A stretch of DNA of 64,000 bases from positions 1 to 64,000 of the forward strand of contig NZ_NKHR01000012.1 of the NCBI RefSeq assembly GCF_014467285.1. The letters are read 5' to 3'. Shown here in pieces: positions 1 through 8,155 of the stretch; the first letter of the stretch is position 1, and each line of letters starts with the position of its first letter. The notes under the pieces are model-generated. The model was not told where the DNA came from. It ran no database searches and saw nothing but the letters and a program-made list of their open reading frames with translations. The position numbers were made by a program, and so were the translations under genes. Origin of the DNA: Xenorhabdus sp014467285. GTDB lineage: Bacteria > Pseudomonadota > Gammaproteobacteria > Enterobacterales > Enterobacteriaceae.

Positions 1-2
1 GG

Positions 3-497
3 GTGGTGCCCATCGGCGAGCGGGCGCTGGGCTGGCTGACACGCTATCTGGTGCAGGTCCGGCCACAGTTAGCGGCGCACTATGACAGCGGTTACCTGTT
101 TATCTCGCAAAAGGGCAGGCCGCTCAGTCTGGGGCACCTGACCCAAATCGCCGGCAAGGCCATCCGCCATCAGGCGCAGCTTGACAAGCCGGGCGCCTGT
201 CACCTGTTCCGGCATTCAATGGCGACGCAGATGCTGGACAACGGGGCGGATATCCGCCATATCCAGGCCATGCTGGGGCATGAGAAACTCAACACCACCC
301 AGGTGTATACGCGGGTCGCCATCAAACAGCTCAGGCAGGTGCACAGCCAGACCCATCCTGCCGAGCGGGTGCCCCAGACCCAACCGGACGCAGACAACCA
401 TACCGAACCGCTAAAGAGCAGCTCAGGCGGTGCCAGCGGAGAACCTGACACAGACCCGAAACCACAGCGTACCGGACAGCCCGATAATCCCCGTTGA
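3..497 (+). CDS. Tyrosine recombinase, C-terminal part (5' end outside window)
   Basis: This is the catalytic half of a tyrosine site-specific recombinase. The reading frame is open to the window edge, so the N-terminus is missing and the first GTG is not a real start. Visible catalytic motifs are HLFRHSMATQ (H-x-x-R), LGHEKLNTTQVYTRV (H, and the Tyr nucleophile) in normal spacing. After the Tyr there is an unusually long Pro/Gln/Ser-rich tail of about 60 residues. The gene is GC-rich, unlike the core genes from 2.3 kb onward, which points to horizontal origin. Recombinases ending in a K-Q-L-x-x-V-H-x-x-T-H-P segment are often found beside IS91-like transposases, but none is visible here. The specific element is unknown. 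Confidence 0.85.
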   Translation: MVPIGERALGWLTRYLVQVRPQLAAHYDSGYLFISQKGRPLSLGHLTQIAGKAIRHQAQLDKPGACHLFRHSMATQMLDNGADIRHIQAMLGHEKLNTTQVYTRVAIKQLRQVHSQTHPAERVPQTQPDADNHTEPLKSSSGGASGEPDTDPKPQRTGQPDNPR

Positions 498-631
498 GTT
501 CGCGGGGGTGCGGGGCAGGGGCAGACCGTGGCCGGACTGCCCGGAAGCAGCGGTGCCGGCGGGGGTAAATGGGCAATGGGCCGCGGCGGCCACGGTGTCC
601 CCAATCACTGTGTGCCGGCTGCCCAAAGCCC

Positions 632-663
632 ATTTAACATAATGCAGGGAGATTATGCGAAAT
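632..663 (-). other. dif-like site with 10-bp centre
   Basis: ATTTAACATAA (632-642) is the exact complement of the XerD arm TTATGTTAAAT of the dif site at 44659. After a 10-bp centre, TTATGCGAAAT (653-663) matches the complement of that site's XerC arm at 9 of 11 positions. A normal dif centre is 6 bp, so this is either an accessory-type Xer site or the core site of the neighbouring tyrosine recombinase. Confidence 0.5.
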
Positions 664-708
664 TCGCCGGGCGGCCCTGCCGTCCCGCCCAGCCCCAAAG
701 AGCGGCTC

Positions 709-736
709 ACATCGCCTAATCTGCATTATGTCTGGC
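709..736 (+). other. Second, weaker dif-like site in opposite orientation
   Basis: ACATCGCCTAA, a 6-bp centre TCTGCA, then TTATGTCTGGC. It matches the local dif at 7/11 in the XerC arm and 6/11 in the XerD arm. It shares an exact 11-bp inverted repeat (637-647 with 721-731) with the stronger site, so the two face each other. This arrangement resembles the paired sites of Xer-exploiting phages. Confidence 0.35.
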
Positions 737-1455
737 GCCCCCGCGGTTCGGCCTCGCGGGGTGTGGCGCACAAGGCTGCGCCTTCTGCTGTCAGCACCGG
801 CGCCTATGCCTGCCCAAAACCGCGCCGAACCGGAACACCGTGCCACATCCGGCATCTCACCTGCGCCTTCATTAGCTGCCTGACCTGGCCCAGGCTAACA
901 ACGCTGTAGGCAGGTCGGCCTGCGGCCTCCGCGTTTACCTCCCCCGCCCCAACCCTGCTGCATTGTCTGCGCGCGGCTCGCAGTCGCTGCGCTCCTCGCT
1001 CGTTGCCGTGCTCGCCATCTCCGCCCCCGTGCAGCCCCCGCAGGGGGCTTCCCTTGTAAACAGGGTGCGGTCATGCAAAACCGTGCCCGGTCTGAAACAT
1101 CGGTGCTCCCGAGCGTCGCAGGGCGCCGCTTGCAGGCTCTGTGCCGCCCGCACCCGCAGAACGGCCGCCCGCCGCCCGGCAAGCCGGGCAGCGTTCGCCC
1201 GTTGCCGTGAAAAACCTCACAAAATCAGGCTGTCCAGCCCATCACAAAGAAAAAGGGGCGCTATACTGCACAACGGCCTGCGATGGTAACAGGGCAAAAA
1301 CGCACCGGGGCAAACGGGTTAAATAGCCCAAAAGTGCACATCGGCATTTTAGGTTCGCGGGAATGGGCGGAACGGGTAAAAGCGGTTCTTTAATAAGCTG
1401 ATAATCAAGGAAAAAATCGCTTAAAACCGTATGACCGTGCCGGAATCGTCCCTAA

Positions 1456-1944
1456 GACCCCATCGGGCTGCTGGGGGGATTTAATCCGTACGGATACGTT
1501 CATAATCCGACAAATTGGCTCGATCCACTAGGATTGGCTCCCTGTTGGCTTGACAATCATGAAAAGGCAGGAGGACATGTTCTATCTAGACATGTTTACC
1601 AAAATATTACTTCACAGACTGGACTGACTGATAGAGATTTATTAAGTCGTTTAGCAGCGAATACAAAGATTACTGGTGCAAGTCGCTTTAATAGCATTCA
1701 GGATGCTGAAAGCGTAATATCACAAGCATTAAAAAGTGATCGGTATCAGATTAGATCTTGGGCAAATACTGCAATTGCGGGTGACAGACGTGTTGTAGAT
1801 TATAATGGTCCTATCAATATTGGTCGATATGCAGCTAAAGGAAGCACTACTCTTGCGCAAGTTATAGATGTTACAAATGTGAGGGTTGTTCTGGTAAGTA
1901 AAGGTTATGGCAAGTATTACATATTAACTGCGTTTCCGAGGTAA
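1456..1944 (+). pseudogene. Orphan Rhs C-terminal tip with RNase A-like toxin domain
   Basis: The frame opens right after a stop at 1453-1455 with the classical end of an Rhs core (DPIGL, NPYGYVHNP, DPLGL) and runs into a variable C-terminal domain of about 130 residues. That domain has the layout of bacterial RNase A-like CDI/Rhs toxins: HEKAGGHVLSRHV near its start, a central segment with two Gly/Asp-rich strands, DVTNVRVVL, and a final YYILTAF. The Tyr that usually follows Thr-x in the last motif appears as Phe here. There is no credible start codon or ribosome-binding site for the core part; a TTG at 1534 is the only internal option. It is therefore best read as a displaced tip or silent cassette that could recombine onto a full rhs gene. 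The predicted role is cleavage of RNA in competitors. Confidence 0.8.
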
Positions 1945-1953
1945 TAGAGTTAT

Positions 1954-2232
1954 ATGATTTTTCGAGAGAAATACAAAAATTTATACAATTTTATTGGCGC
2001 ATGGTTTCCCGATGCAGATTTTGAAGATCTAACTGATAAGGAGATAGTACTTTCTTACAAAGGGGTTTCTAGTAAAGAAACTATTGAGGGCTGTTTAAAT
2101 GACATCTCTTTCTTGATAAAAGGATCAAATTTTCCATTAGATGAGATCAGAGAAATTACAAATATTTATTTTGAAGATAAAAATGATTGTATAACTTGGT
2201 TAATTGGAATTAAAAATAACTTAGAGAACTAA
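1954..2232 (+). CDS. CdiI-type immunity protein for the RNase A-like toxin
   Basis: A 92-residue acidic protein starting 9 bp after the toxin stop codon. The pattern NFIGAWFPDADFEDLTD near the N-terminus and a C-terminal CITWLIGIKNNL resembles the CdiI_2 immunity family that partners RNase A-like CdiA toxins. It would act in the cytoplasm by binding and blocking the cognate toxin. Its base composition is AT-rich like the toxin and unlike the GC-rich DNA to the left. The tight spacing suggests co-transcription with whatever expresses the tip. The family assignment is by eye and fairly confident; the pairing is inferred from adjacency. Confidence 0.7.
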   Translation: MIFREKYKNLYNFIGAWFPDADFEDLTDKEIVLSYKGVSSKETIEGCLNDISFLIKGSNFPLDEIREITNIYFEDKNDCITWLIGIKNNLEN

Positions 2233-2251
2233 TATCAGGTTATTTAATGCA

Positions 2252-2278
2252 AAGCAGGGAAATTTTTTGACCCTGCTT
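2252..2278. terminator. Weak stem-loop between immunity gene and nth
   Basis: AAGCAGGG and CCCTGCTT form an 8-bp perfect stem around an 11-base loop, in the gap between two convergent genes. There is no long T run on either side, so termination strength is uncertain. Confidence 0.35.
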
Positions 2279-2317
2279 ACATTATTTATGCTTCTTCTTG
2301 TTGCAAGATATCAAAAG

Positions 2318-2950
2318 TTACTCTGTCTTATCCCCAAACTCACAAAGATCTTCAATAATACAAGATCCACAACGAGGCTTACGGGCAATACAAGTATAAC
2401 GGCCATGTAAAATCAGCCAATGATGGCAATCAACTTTGAATTCATCGGGCACCACTTTTAATAAATTCTTTTCCACTTCATCCACATTTTTGCCGGGCGC
2501 AAATTTCGTTCGATTGCTGACGCGAAAAATATGGGTATCAACGGCAATGGTCGGCCAGCCAAAAGCGGTGTTCAGCACAACATTAGCCGTTTTTCGCCCA
2601 ACCCCCGGCAGCGCTTCCAGCGCTGCGCGATCTTCCGGTACTTCACCTTTATGTTTTTCCAGCAAAATCCGGCAGGTTTTAATCACATTTTCCGCTTTGG
2701 TGTTATATAACCCGATGGTTTTTATATACTCCTTTAAGCCATCAACCCCCAAATCAAGGATTGCTTGTGGCGTATTGGCAACAGGGTATAATTTTGCCGT
2801 TGCCTTATTGACGCTGACATCCGTAGCCTGTGCAGACAGTAAAACGGAGATCAGCAATTCAAAAGGGGAATTGAAAACCAACTCAGTAGTGGGGTGTGGA
2901 TTGTGATACCGTAAGCGGGTGAGTATCTCAACCCTTTTTTGTTGATTCAT
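2318..2950 (-). CDS. nth: Endonuclease III (DNA glycosylase/AP lyase)
   Basis: The protein removes oxidised pyrimidines and nicks abasic sites in base-excision repair. It is 210 residues from the ATG at 2950 (MNQQKRVEILTRL), which aligns with E. coli Nth; an upstream in-frame ATG would add 25 unrelated basic residues and overlap rsxE. Visible are the helix-hairpin-helix LPGVGRKTANVVL with the catalytic Lys, the catalytic Asp in VDTHIFRV, and the C-terminal iron-sulfur cysteines (C-x6-C-x2-C-x5-C). It lies 14 bp downstream of rsxE and is the last gene of the rsx operon, as in E. coli. Confidence 0.97.
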   Translation of the reverse strand: MNQQKRVEILTRLRYHNPHPTTELVFNSPFELLISVLLSAQATDVSVNKATAKLYPVANTPQAILDLGVDGLKEYIKTIGLYNTKAENVIKTCRILLEKHKGEVPEDRAALEALPGVGRKTANVVLNTAFGWPTIAVDTHIFRVSNRTKFAPGKNVDEVEKNLLKVVPDEFKVDCHHWLILHGRYTCIARKPRCGSCIIEDLCEFGDKTE

Positions 2951-2964
2951 ATCTGATTGCACCT

Positions 2965-3684
2965 TCAGCTTCTTGTGATATGGCTTCCACAGCCTTTTTC
3001 TATATTGTTTTTTTCTATATAGCATTGGCGTTCTTTGTTTTCTGTCCGGCTCTTCATGCGTTCATCAATGAGATATTTTCCGGCCAGCATTAAGCCTAGC
3101 CCAATAAATGCACCGGGTGGCAGGATGGCAAGCAGAAAAGGGGAATCCATATGGAGAATTTCAATTCGCAGTGATTTCGCCCAACTGCCTAGCAGCAAAT
3201 CCGCGCCATCAAACAATGTGCCATTACCCAGAATTTCACGTATCGCACCTAGCACGAACAGGGCAAAGGTTGCACCGAACCCCATCGCAAGGCCATCGAT
3301 CATGGAATGGTAGATTGAATTTTTTGATGCGTAGGCTTCTGCACGGCCAATGACAATGCAGTTTGTCACAATCAAAGGGATAAAAATTCCCAATGATTCA
3401 TATAACCCGAAGGCAAAGGCATTGATGAGCATCTGAACGGCACTGACGACAGAGGCAATAATCATCACGTAAATTGGGATACGAATTTCATGGGGAACCC
3501 AACGACGCAAAGCGGATACAGCAATGTTGGTGCTCAATAAAACCAGTGTAGTGGCTAAACCTAGTCCCAAGGCATTGGTTGCAGTAGAGGAAACCGCCAA
3601 TAGAGGGCAAAGCCCTAAAAGTTGCACTAATGCGGAGTTGTTTTTCCATAGCCCCTGAATAAATAGGTTTTTGGTTTCACTCAT
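2965..3684 (-). CDS. rsxE: Rsx electron transport complex subunit E
   Basis: An integral membrane subunit of the Rsx/Rnf complex, which uses NAD(P)H-derived electrons to re-reduce the SoxR iron-sulfur cluster and so turn off the oxidative-stress response. It is 239 residues with about six hydrophobic helices. The conserved stretches NNSALVQLLGLCPLLAVS and IPLIVTNCIVIGRAEA contain the half-site cysteines typical of RsxA/RsxE. The tail (residues about 210-239) is more basic and longer than in E. coli. Only 2 bp separate it from rsxG, consistent with a tight operon. Confidence 0.95.
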   Translation of the reverse strand: MSETKNLFIQGLWKNNSALVQLLGLCPLLAVSSTATNALGLGLATTLVLLSTNIAVSALRRWVPHEIRIPIYVMIIASVVSAVQMLINAFAFGLYESLGIFIPLIVTNCIVIGRAEAYASKNSIYHSMIDGLAMGFGATFALFVLGAIREILGNGTLFDGADLLLGSWAKSLRIEILHMDSPFLLAILPPGAFIGLGLMLAGKYLIDERMKSRTENKERQCYIEKNNIEKGCGSHITRS

Positions 3685-3686
3685 AA

Positions 3687-4313
3687 TTATTCCTCTCCAC
3701 AGGTTGGAAGCGAAGAAAGTTGTGCAGGAACCGTCTCCAGATAAAGGGCAGTCCGTTTAACCGCGTTGACGACAGCACGTGGGGTAATGGTTGCGCCGGT
3801 AAATTGATCAAATTCCCCACCATCTTTTTTGACTGCCCAATTGTGATCGTCTTTTGACATCACTTTTTTGCCAGAGAATGTATCAATCCAATCGGAAATT
3901 CGGGTTTCAATTTTATCGCCCAATCCCGGTGTTTCATGGTGTTCAGTCACCCGAACGCCTAACACTTTGCCGGAAAAATCAGCGCCGACCAGTAACTGAA
4001 TGGCGCCTGAATAGCCATCCGGTGCGGTACTTTCCAGTGCTGCTGCAACCGGAGCGCCATTTTTACGGGCGAGATAGAGGTGATGAGGCTGGGTATTACC
4101 CAGTGCCTTGTCTACCACCAAATAGCATTCCTCCTGCATTTTATTGTCATATAAAGCAGGGGGAACAATCTGATCCAGCAATACCTTGTGTTGTAACGCT
4201 GCTTGTTCTGCAATCCGGTCTTTTGTTAATGAATAAACAATCGCGGTTAAGCCGGTCGTGCAGGCGGCAAAAATGGCAAGGATAATACCGTGACGCCGCA
4301 TCGTTTCTAACAT
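3687..4313 (-). CDS. rsxG: Rsx electron transport complex subunit G (FMN-binding)
   Basis: A periplasm-facing subunit with covalently bound FMN. It is 208 residues from the ATG at 4313 (MLETMRRHG), which matches the family N-terminus; an in-frame start 30 bp upstream is possible but would overlap rsxD. One N-terminal membrane helix is followed by the FMN domain: DGYSGAIQLLVG, HHETPGLGDKI and the flavinylation motif FTGATITP, whose second Thr carries FMN in homologues. It follows rsxD by 10 bp. Confidence 0.95.
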   Translation of the reverse strand: MLETMRRHGIILAIFAACTTGLTAIVYSLTKDRIAEQAALQHKVLLDQIVPPALYDNKMQEECYLVVDKALGNTQPHHLYLARKNGAPVAAALESTAPDGYSGAIQLLVGADFSGKVLGVRVTEHHETPGLGDKIETRISDWIDTFSGKKVMSKDDHNWAVKKDGGEFDQFTGATITPRAVVNAVKRTALYLETVPAQLSSLPTCGEE

Positions 4314-4323
4314 AGCAATCTCC

Positions 4324-5403
4324 TTATTTATGACCGTAAGCACGAGGTTGTGTGTAATGGTCTATCAGCGGCACGCAGATATTTGCCAATAATACGGCAA
4401 ATGCCACGGCATCCGGATAACCGCCATAAACGCGAATCACCCAAATTAGCACCCCAATCATGGCACCATAAATCAAGCGGCCTTTTGGCGTTGTTGATGC
4501 ACTGACCGGATCGGTTGCAATAAAAAAGGCACCTAACATGGTTGCGCCGGAAAGAAGTTGCAATAACGGTGGTGAATAACGAGTCGGATCAATAAGCCAG
4601 CTCAGTAATGCACAAACACCTAATGACAAAATAAATGCAGTCGGGATCTGCCAATTGATGACTTTTCGGTTAAGCATAATCAACCCACCGACCAGATAAG
4701 CAATATTAACCCATTGCCAGCCAATACCCGCCAAAGTACCCTGCAATATCGGCTGCTGTAATACTTCATTAAGATCGTGGGTCAATCTGCCGGTTTTAAA
4801 ACTATCCAGAGGTGTTGCCTGACTTAGCCCATCAATACCTTGTTGTAGCTGTAGCAGGGTAGAGCCATCCGGTGTATGCCCGGTGAAGATGACCATCAGG
4901 CTATCCCAAGGAGTTAAGGTGAATGCCTGTAACGATGCTGGTGGCATCCAACTGGTCATTTGCACAGGAAATGAAATAAGCAGAACGACATAGCCCACCA
5001 TGGCAGGGTTAAATGGATTTTGCCCAAGCCCACCATACAAATGTTTGGCAATGATGATGGCAAAAAATGTGCCGAGAACGATCAGCCACCAAGGCGCTAA
5101 AGGTGGCAAACTCATTCCCAGAAGTAATCCTGTCACTAACGCCGAGTTATCTTTGAGATAAGGCATGACCAACTGTTTTTTTAGTGCAATGGCAGCGGAC
5201 TCTGCTAATAATGCGGTAATGATGGCTAAGAAGATTTGGAACAAGGTGCCATAGCCAAAGAAGTAGGTTTGTACAGCAATACCGGGAATGGCAGCTAAAA
5301 CCACCCAAAGCATAATTTGGCTGGTTCTTTTTTGATTGTGCGTAAAAGGCGAACTTGCGACTTTTAGCTGGTTATTGTCAGTGTTTACTGGCCTGAATTT
5401 CAT
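4324..5403 (-). CDS. rsxD: Rsx electron transport complex subunit D (FMN-binding membrane subunit)
   Basis: A 359-residue polytopic membrane subunit of the Rsx complex. It has about nine hydrophobic helices, the conserved GGLGQNPFNPAMVGYV loop, and the covalent-FMN motif DGLSQATPLD with the acceptor Thr at about residue 197. The C-terminal TDPVSASTTPKGR loop is also typical. It lies between rsxC (12-bp gap) and rsxG. Confidence 0.95.
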   Translation of the reverse strand: MKFRPVNTDNNQLKVASSPFTHNQKRTSQIMLWVVLAAIPGIAVQTYFFGYGTLFQIFLAIITALLAESAAIALKKQLVMPYLKDNSALVTGLLLGMSLPPLAPWWLIVLGTFFAIIIAKHLYGGLGQNPFNPAMVGYVVLLISFPVQMTSWMPPASLQAFTLTPWDSLMVIFTGHTPDGSTLLQLQQGIDGLSQATPLDSFKTGRLTHDLNEVLQQPILQGTLAGIGWQWVNIAYLVGGLIMLNRKVINWQIPTAFILSLGVCALLSWLIDPTRYSPPLLQLLSGATMLGAFFIATDPVSASTTPKGRLIYGAMIGVLIWVIRVYGGYPDAVAFAVLLANICVPLIDHYTQPRAYGHK

Positions 5404-5415
5404 TGATAAATGTCA

Positions 5416-5870
5416 CTATTCTGTTGGAACTTCTTGTTTTTCTTGGGCTGCTTTCTTGGCTTTAACACGAGCAATCGCAGCCGCAACAGCGGCTTTACGT
5501 GGATCGGTTTCTTCCGGTTCAGCGGCAACCACTGGTTTTATATCAGGGTTATGCTGATTTTGAGCTGCTTTCTTGGCTTTAGCACGGGCAATTGCAGCCG
5601 CAACGGCGGCTTTGCGTGGATCAGTTTCTTCCGATTCGGCGGCAACGGCTGGTTGGGCAGCAGGTTCAGGCTGATTTTGCGCGGCTTTCTTGGCCTTGGC
5701 GCGGGCAATTGCGGCAGCCACAGCGGCTTTACGCGGATCAGCTTCTGCCACACTATTTTGTGAATCAGCGGGTGATGTTGTCACTTCTTCACTTTGGGCT
5801 GCTTTTTTCGCTTTTGCTCTGGCTATTGCAGCGGCGAGGGCAGCTTTACGAGGATCATCACCCTCAGTTG
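5416..5870 (-). repeat. Four tandem coding repeats in the RsxC tail
   Basis: Four copies of a coding unit beginning DPRKAA and ending AKKAAQ, separated by 14-21 variable acidic/Pro-rich residues. The nucleotide similarity between copies is high enough for slippage or recombination to change copy number. This is a normal but rapidly evolving feature of enterobacterial RsxC. Confidence 0.8.
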
Positions 5871-7539
5871 ATACGGGTGCTTTTGTATCTGTAACTGTGT
5901 TTGAAACAGCCTGTTTTTCTGCCTGACGAGCACGTAATTGCTCTTTTCTGGCTTTACGTGCGGCAATGACCGCTGCATTGTCCGGTAATTGTCCTGCTTG
6001 TATCGTGATCGCTTCGCCTGCATTGTTCTGCTTTTCTTTCACGCGAGCAAGCGCGGTTTCGATAGCGTTTTTATCACCACTGGTTATTTGTACAGCTGCT
6101 TTCTTATGGCGTTCTTCACGCGCCAATTTCTCTCGCTCCATACGCACTTGTTTGGCTTCGAAACGAATTTTAGCTTCAGCAGAACGGCGTGTTTCTGCGT
6201 CTATAGCCCGTATTTCCGCTTTTTCCTGCCGGTAATATTGGACGAGGGGAATATTGCTTGGACACACATAAGCACAAGCACCACATTCGATACAGTCGAA
6301 TAAATGGTGATTTTTCGCTTTTTCATGTTCTTGCCCACGACTGAACCAATAAAGTTGTTGAGGCAGTAATCCGGCCGGACATGCTTCAACACATAAGCCA
6401 CAGCGAATGCAGGCTTCTTCAATCTCTTTGGGTTCCATTTCTTGCGCTGAAGGAGCAAGAATGCAGTTACTGATTTTGACAATGGGTACATTCAGGTCAG
6501 GTAGGGTAAAGCCCATCAATGGCCCACCCATAATGACCATTTGTTCTGTTTTAGGTTTGAATCCAACTTGTTGTAGCAAGAACCGAACCGGCGTGCCAAG
6601 GCGTGCCCAGACGTTACCCGGGGAGGTGACGGCTTCTCCTGTCAGGGTTACGATGCGTTCAATAAGAGGTTCTCCGTCAATGATAGCGCGCTTAATCGCC
6701 ATCACTGTACCGACGTTTTGCATGAGAACACCGATATCAGAAGAACGCCCGCCGGATGGAACTTCTTTACCTGTCAGGATCTTGGTCAGTTGTTTGGCTC
6801 CACCCGAAGGATATTTCGTTGGGATCACCCGTACAATAATAGATTTATCACCATTGAGCGCTTTGTACAGGGCGTCAATCGCTTCGGGTTTATTATCTTC
6901 AATACCGATCAACACCTGTTTTGGGTTGAGCAAGTGCATCAAGACACGAATACCTTCGATAACTTCTTGCGCATGCTCCTGCATTAAGCGGTCATCAGCA
7001 GTAATATAGGGTTCACACTCTGCGGCATTGATAATCAACGTGTTGAGATTGTATTTCCCGCCCTTAAGTTTTATCGCCGTCGGGAAACCGGCACCACCTA
7101 AACCCGCAATGCCAGCTTGCTGGATGCGTTGTAATAATTCATCGGCATCAAGTTTTGTATAATCAGGAGATTGGATTCGCTCGCACCATTGGTCTTCACC
7201 GTCAGGACGCAACCGGACACATAATTCTTTCAGCCCGGAAGGGTGTGCCGTAACGCAAGGTTCGATGGCTGTAATCGTCCCTGAAGTAGAAGCATGGACA
7301 GGAACGGTTCGGCCTGTACCGATAGTCAAGGGTTGGCCTTTCAGAACCTTATCACCCACCTTAACCAGTAATTCACCTTCCGGCCCTAAATGTTGTTGCA
7401 GGGGAATAATGAATTCATCCGGCAGGGGGGCATAGCGCAATGGCGTGCGGCTGGATTGCAGTTTCATTTCCGGTGGATGAATGCCCCCGTCAAAATCCCA
7501 TATTTTGTTCTTGTTAAGCCAGTTGAGTAGATTAAACAT
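5416..7539 (-). CDS. rsxC: Rsx electron transport complex subunit C
   Basis: The NADH/flavin- and iron-sulfur-binding peripheral subunit (707 residues) that feeds electrons into the complex. Start chosen at 7539 (MFNLLNWLNKNKIWDF): it fits E. coli RsxC, has an AGGT upstream and overlaps rsxB by 8 nt; another ATG 15 bp upstream is less likely. Visible are the KNKIWDFDGGIHPPE N-terminus, the glycine-rich GLGGAGFPTAIK nucleotide-binding motif, and two ferredoxin clusters (C-x2-C-x2-C-x3-C at about 375-390 and again about 40 residues later). The last 150 residues are four imperfect DPRKAA-AAAIARAKAKKAAQ repeats. Such Ala/Lys-rich repeats vary in number between species. Confidence 0.96.
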   Translation of the reverse strand: MFNLLNWLNKNKIWDFDGGIHPPEMKLQSSRTPLRYAPLPDEFIIPLQQHLGPEGELLVKVGDKVLKGQPLTIGTGRTVPVHASTSGTITAIEPCVTAHPSGLKELCVRLRPDGEDQWCERIQSPDYTKLDADELLQRIQQAGIAGLGGAGFPTAIKLKGGKYNLNTLIINAAECEPYITADDRLMQEHAQEVIEGIRVLMHLLNPKQVLIGIEDNKPEAIDALYKALNGDKSIIVRVIPTKYPSGGAKQLTKILTGKEVPSGGRSSDIGVLMQNVGTVMAIKRAIIDGEPLIERIVTLTGEAVTSPGNVWARLGTPVRFLLQQVGFKPKTEQMVIMGGPLMGFTLPDLNVPIVKISNCILAPSAQEMEPKEIEEACIRCGLCVEACPAGLLPQQLYWFSRGQEHEKAKNHHLFDCIECGACAYVCPSNIPLVQYYRQEKAEIRAIDAETRRSAEAKIRFEAKQVRMEREKLAREERHKKAAVQITSGDKNAIETALARVKEKQNNAGEAITIQAGQLPDNAAVIAARKARKEQLRARQAEKQAVSNTVTDTKAPVSTEGDDPRKAALAAAIARAKAKKAAQSEEVTTSPADSQNSVAEADPRKAAVAAAIARAKAKKAAQNQPEPAAQPAVAAESEETDPRKAAVAAAIARAKAKKAAQNQHNPDIKPVVAAEPEETDPRKAAVAAAIARVKAKKAAQEKQEVPTE

Positions 7540-8155
7540 TGCTTTTAACCTCAACAGGTTTAACAGGAGAGAACACAGTAAGTTCAGGTGTCACAGGAAT
7601 GTTTTTTACCGGAATGGTGTTTAAATCCCATTTCCAATTTGAGGTGGTAGTCGCTACAGGGATCATCGTAATGCAATCAGTTGGACAAGGTGCGACACAC
7701 AGGTCGCAGCCCGTGCAGAGATCTTCAACAACAGTGTGCATGGCGCGGTTTGCACCAATAATGGCATCAACCGGACATGCCTGAATACATTTGGTGCAGC
7801 CTATGCAGTTCTCTTCATCAATAAAAGCCACTTTTCTGGCCGGGTTTTGTACGCTTTCATCGCCATCTAGCGGTTGAGGATCGACACCCAGTAATTCGGA
7901 TATTTTGAGCATCACTTGCTCTCCACCGGGCGCGCATTTGTTGATCATCTCACCATTATTGGCAACGGCTTCTGCATAAGGACGGCAGCCGGGATAGCTA
8001 CATTGTCCGCATTGACTCTGTGGTAACAGATTATCGATTTTTTCAACAATCGGATCTTCTTCTACTTTAAAACGACGGGCAGCAAAGCCGAGAATTAAGC
8101 CAAAGCTTAATCCGAGCATACTTAATACGCCGATAGCAAGCCATAATGACATCAT
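7532..8155 (-). CDS. rsxB: Rsx electron transport complex subunit B (iron-sulfur)
   Basis: A 207-residue membrane-anchored polyferredoxin. It has an N-terminal helix (residues about 4-25), then QCGQCSYPGCRPYAEA for one 4Fe-4S cluster, then two C-x2-C-x2-C-x3-C-P ferredoxin motifs (CIGCTKCIQACP and CTGCDLCVAPCP). The start overlaps the rsxA stop by one base (TGATG), implying translational coupling. The C-terminus is somewhat longer than in E. coli. Confidence 0.96.
   Translation of the reverse strand: MMSLWLAIGVLSMLGLSFGLILGFAARRFKVEEDPIVEKIDNLLPQSQCGQCSYPGCRPYAEAVANNGEMINKCAPGGEQVMLKISELLGVDPQPLDGDESVQNPARKVAFIDEENCIGCTKCIQACPVDAIIGANRAMHTVVEDLCTGCDLCVAPCPTDCITMIPVATTTSNWKWDLNTIPVKNIPVTPELTVFSPVKPVEVKSNV

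Larger units (their letters stand above)
498..1455. other. GC-rich non-coding segment between recombinase and Rhs tip
   Basis: About 0.95 kb of clearly GC-rich DNA. The open frames on both strands look like composition artefacts: low complexity, no recognisable motif, mutually overlapping. It contains the dif-like pair listed separately and several short GC-rich inverted repeats (for example around 1028-1041). The composition drops to host-like at about 1456, exactly where recognisable Rhs coding sequence begins, so the right boundary of this foreign segment is probably there. Confidence 0.6.

Noticed and set aside
500..1330. Several open frames of 60-108 codons on both strands in the GC-rich segment
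   Set aside because: They overlap one another, are biased by GC content, show no motif or ribosome-binding site, and none is collinear with a known family.
2436..2906. 156-codon plus-strand frame opposite nth
   Set aside because: It is the antisense shadow of nth, which is conserved over its full length.
5410..5926. Plus-strand frames across the rsxC repeats
   Set aside because: Repetitive shadows of the Ala/Lys-rich RsxC tail; composition artefact.
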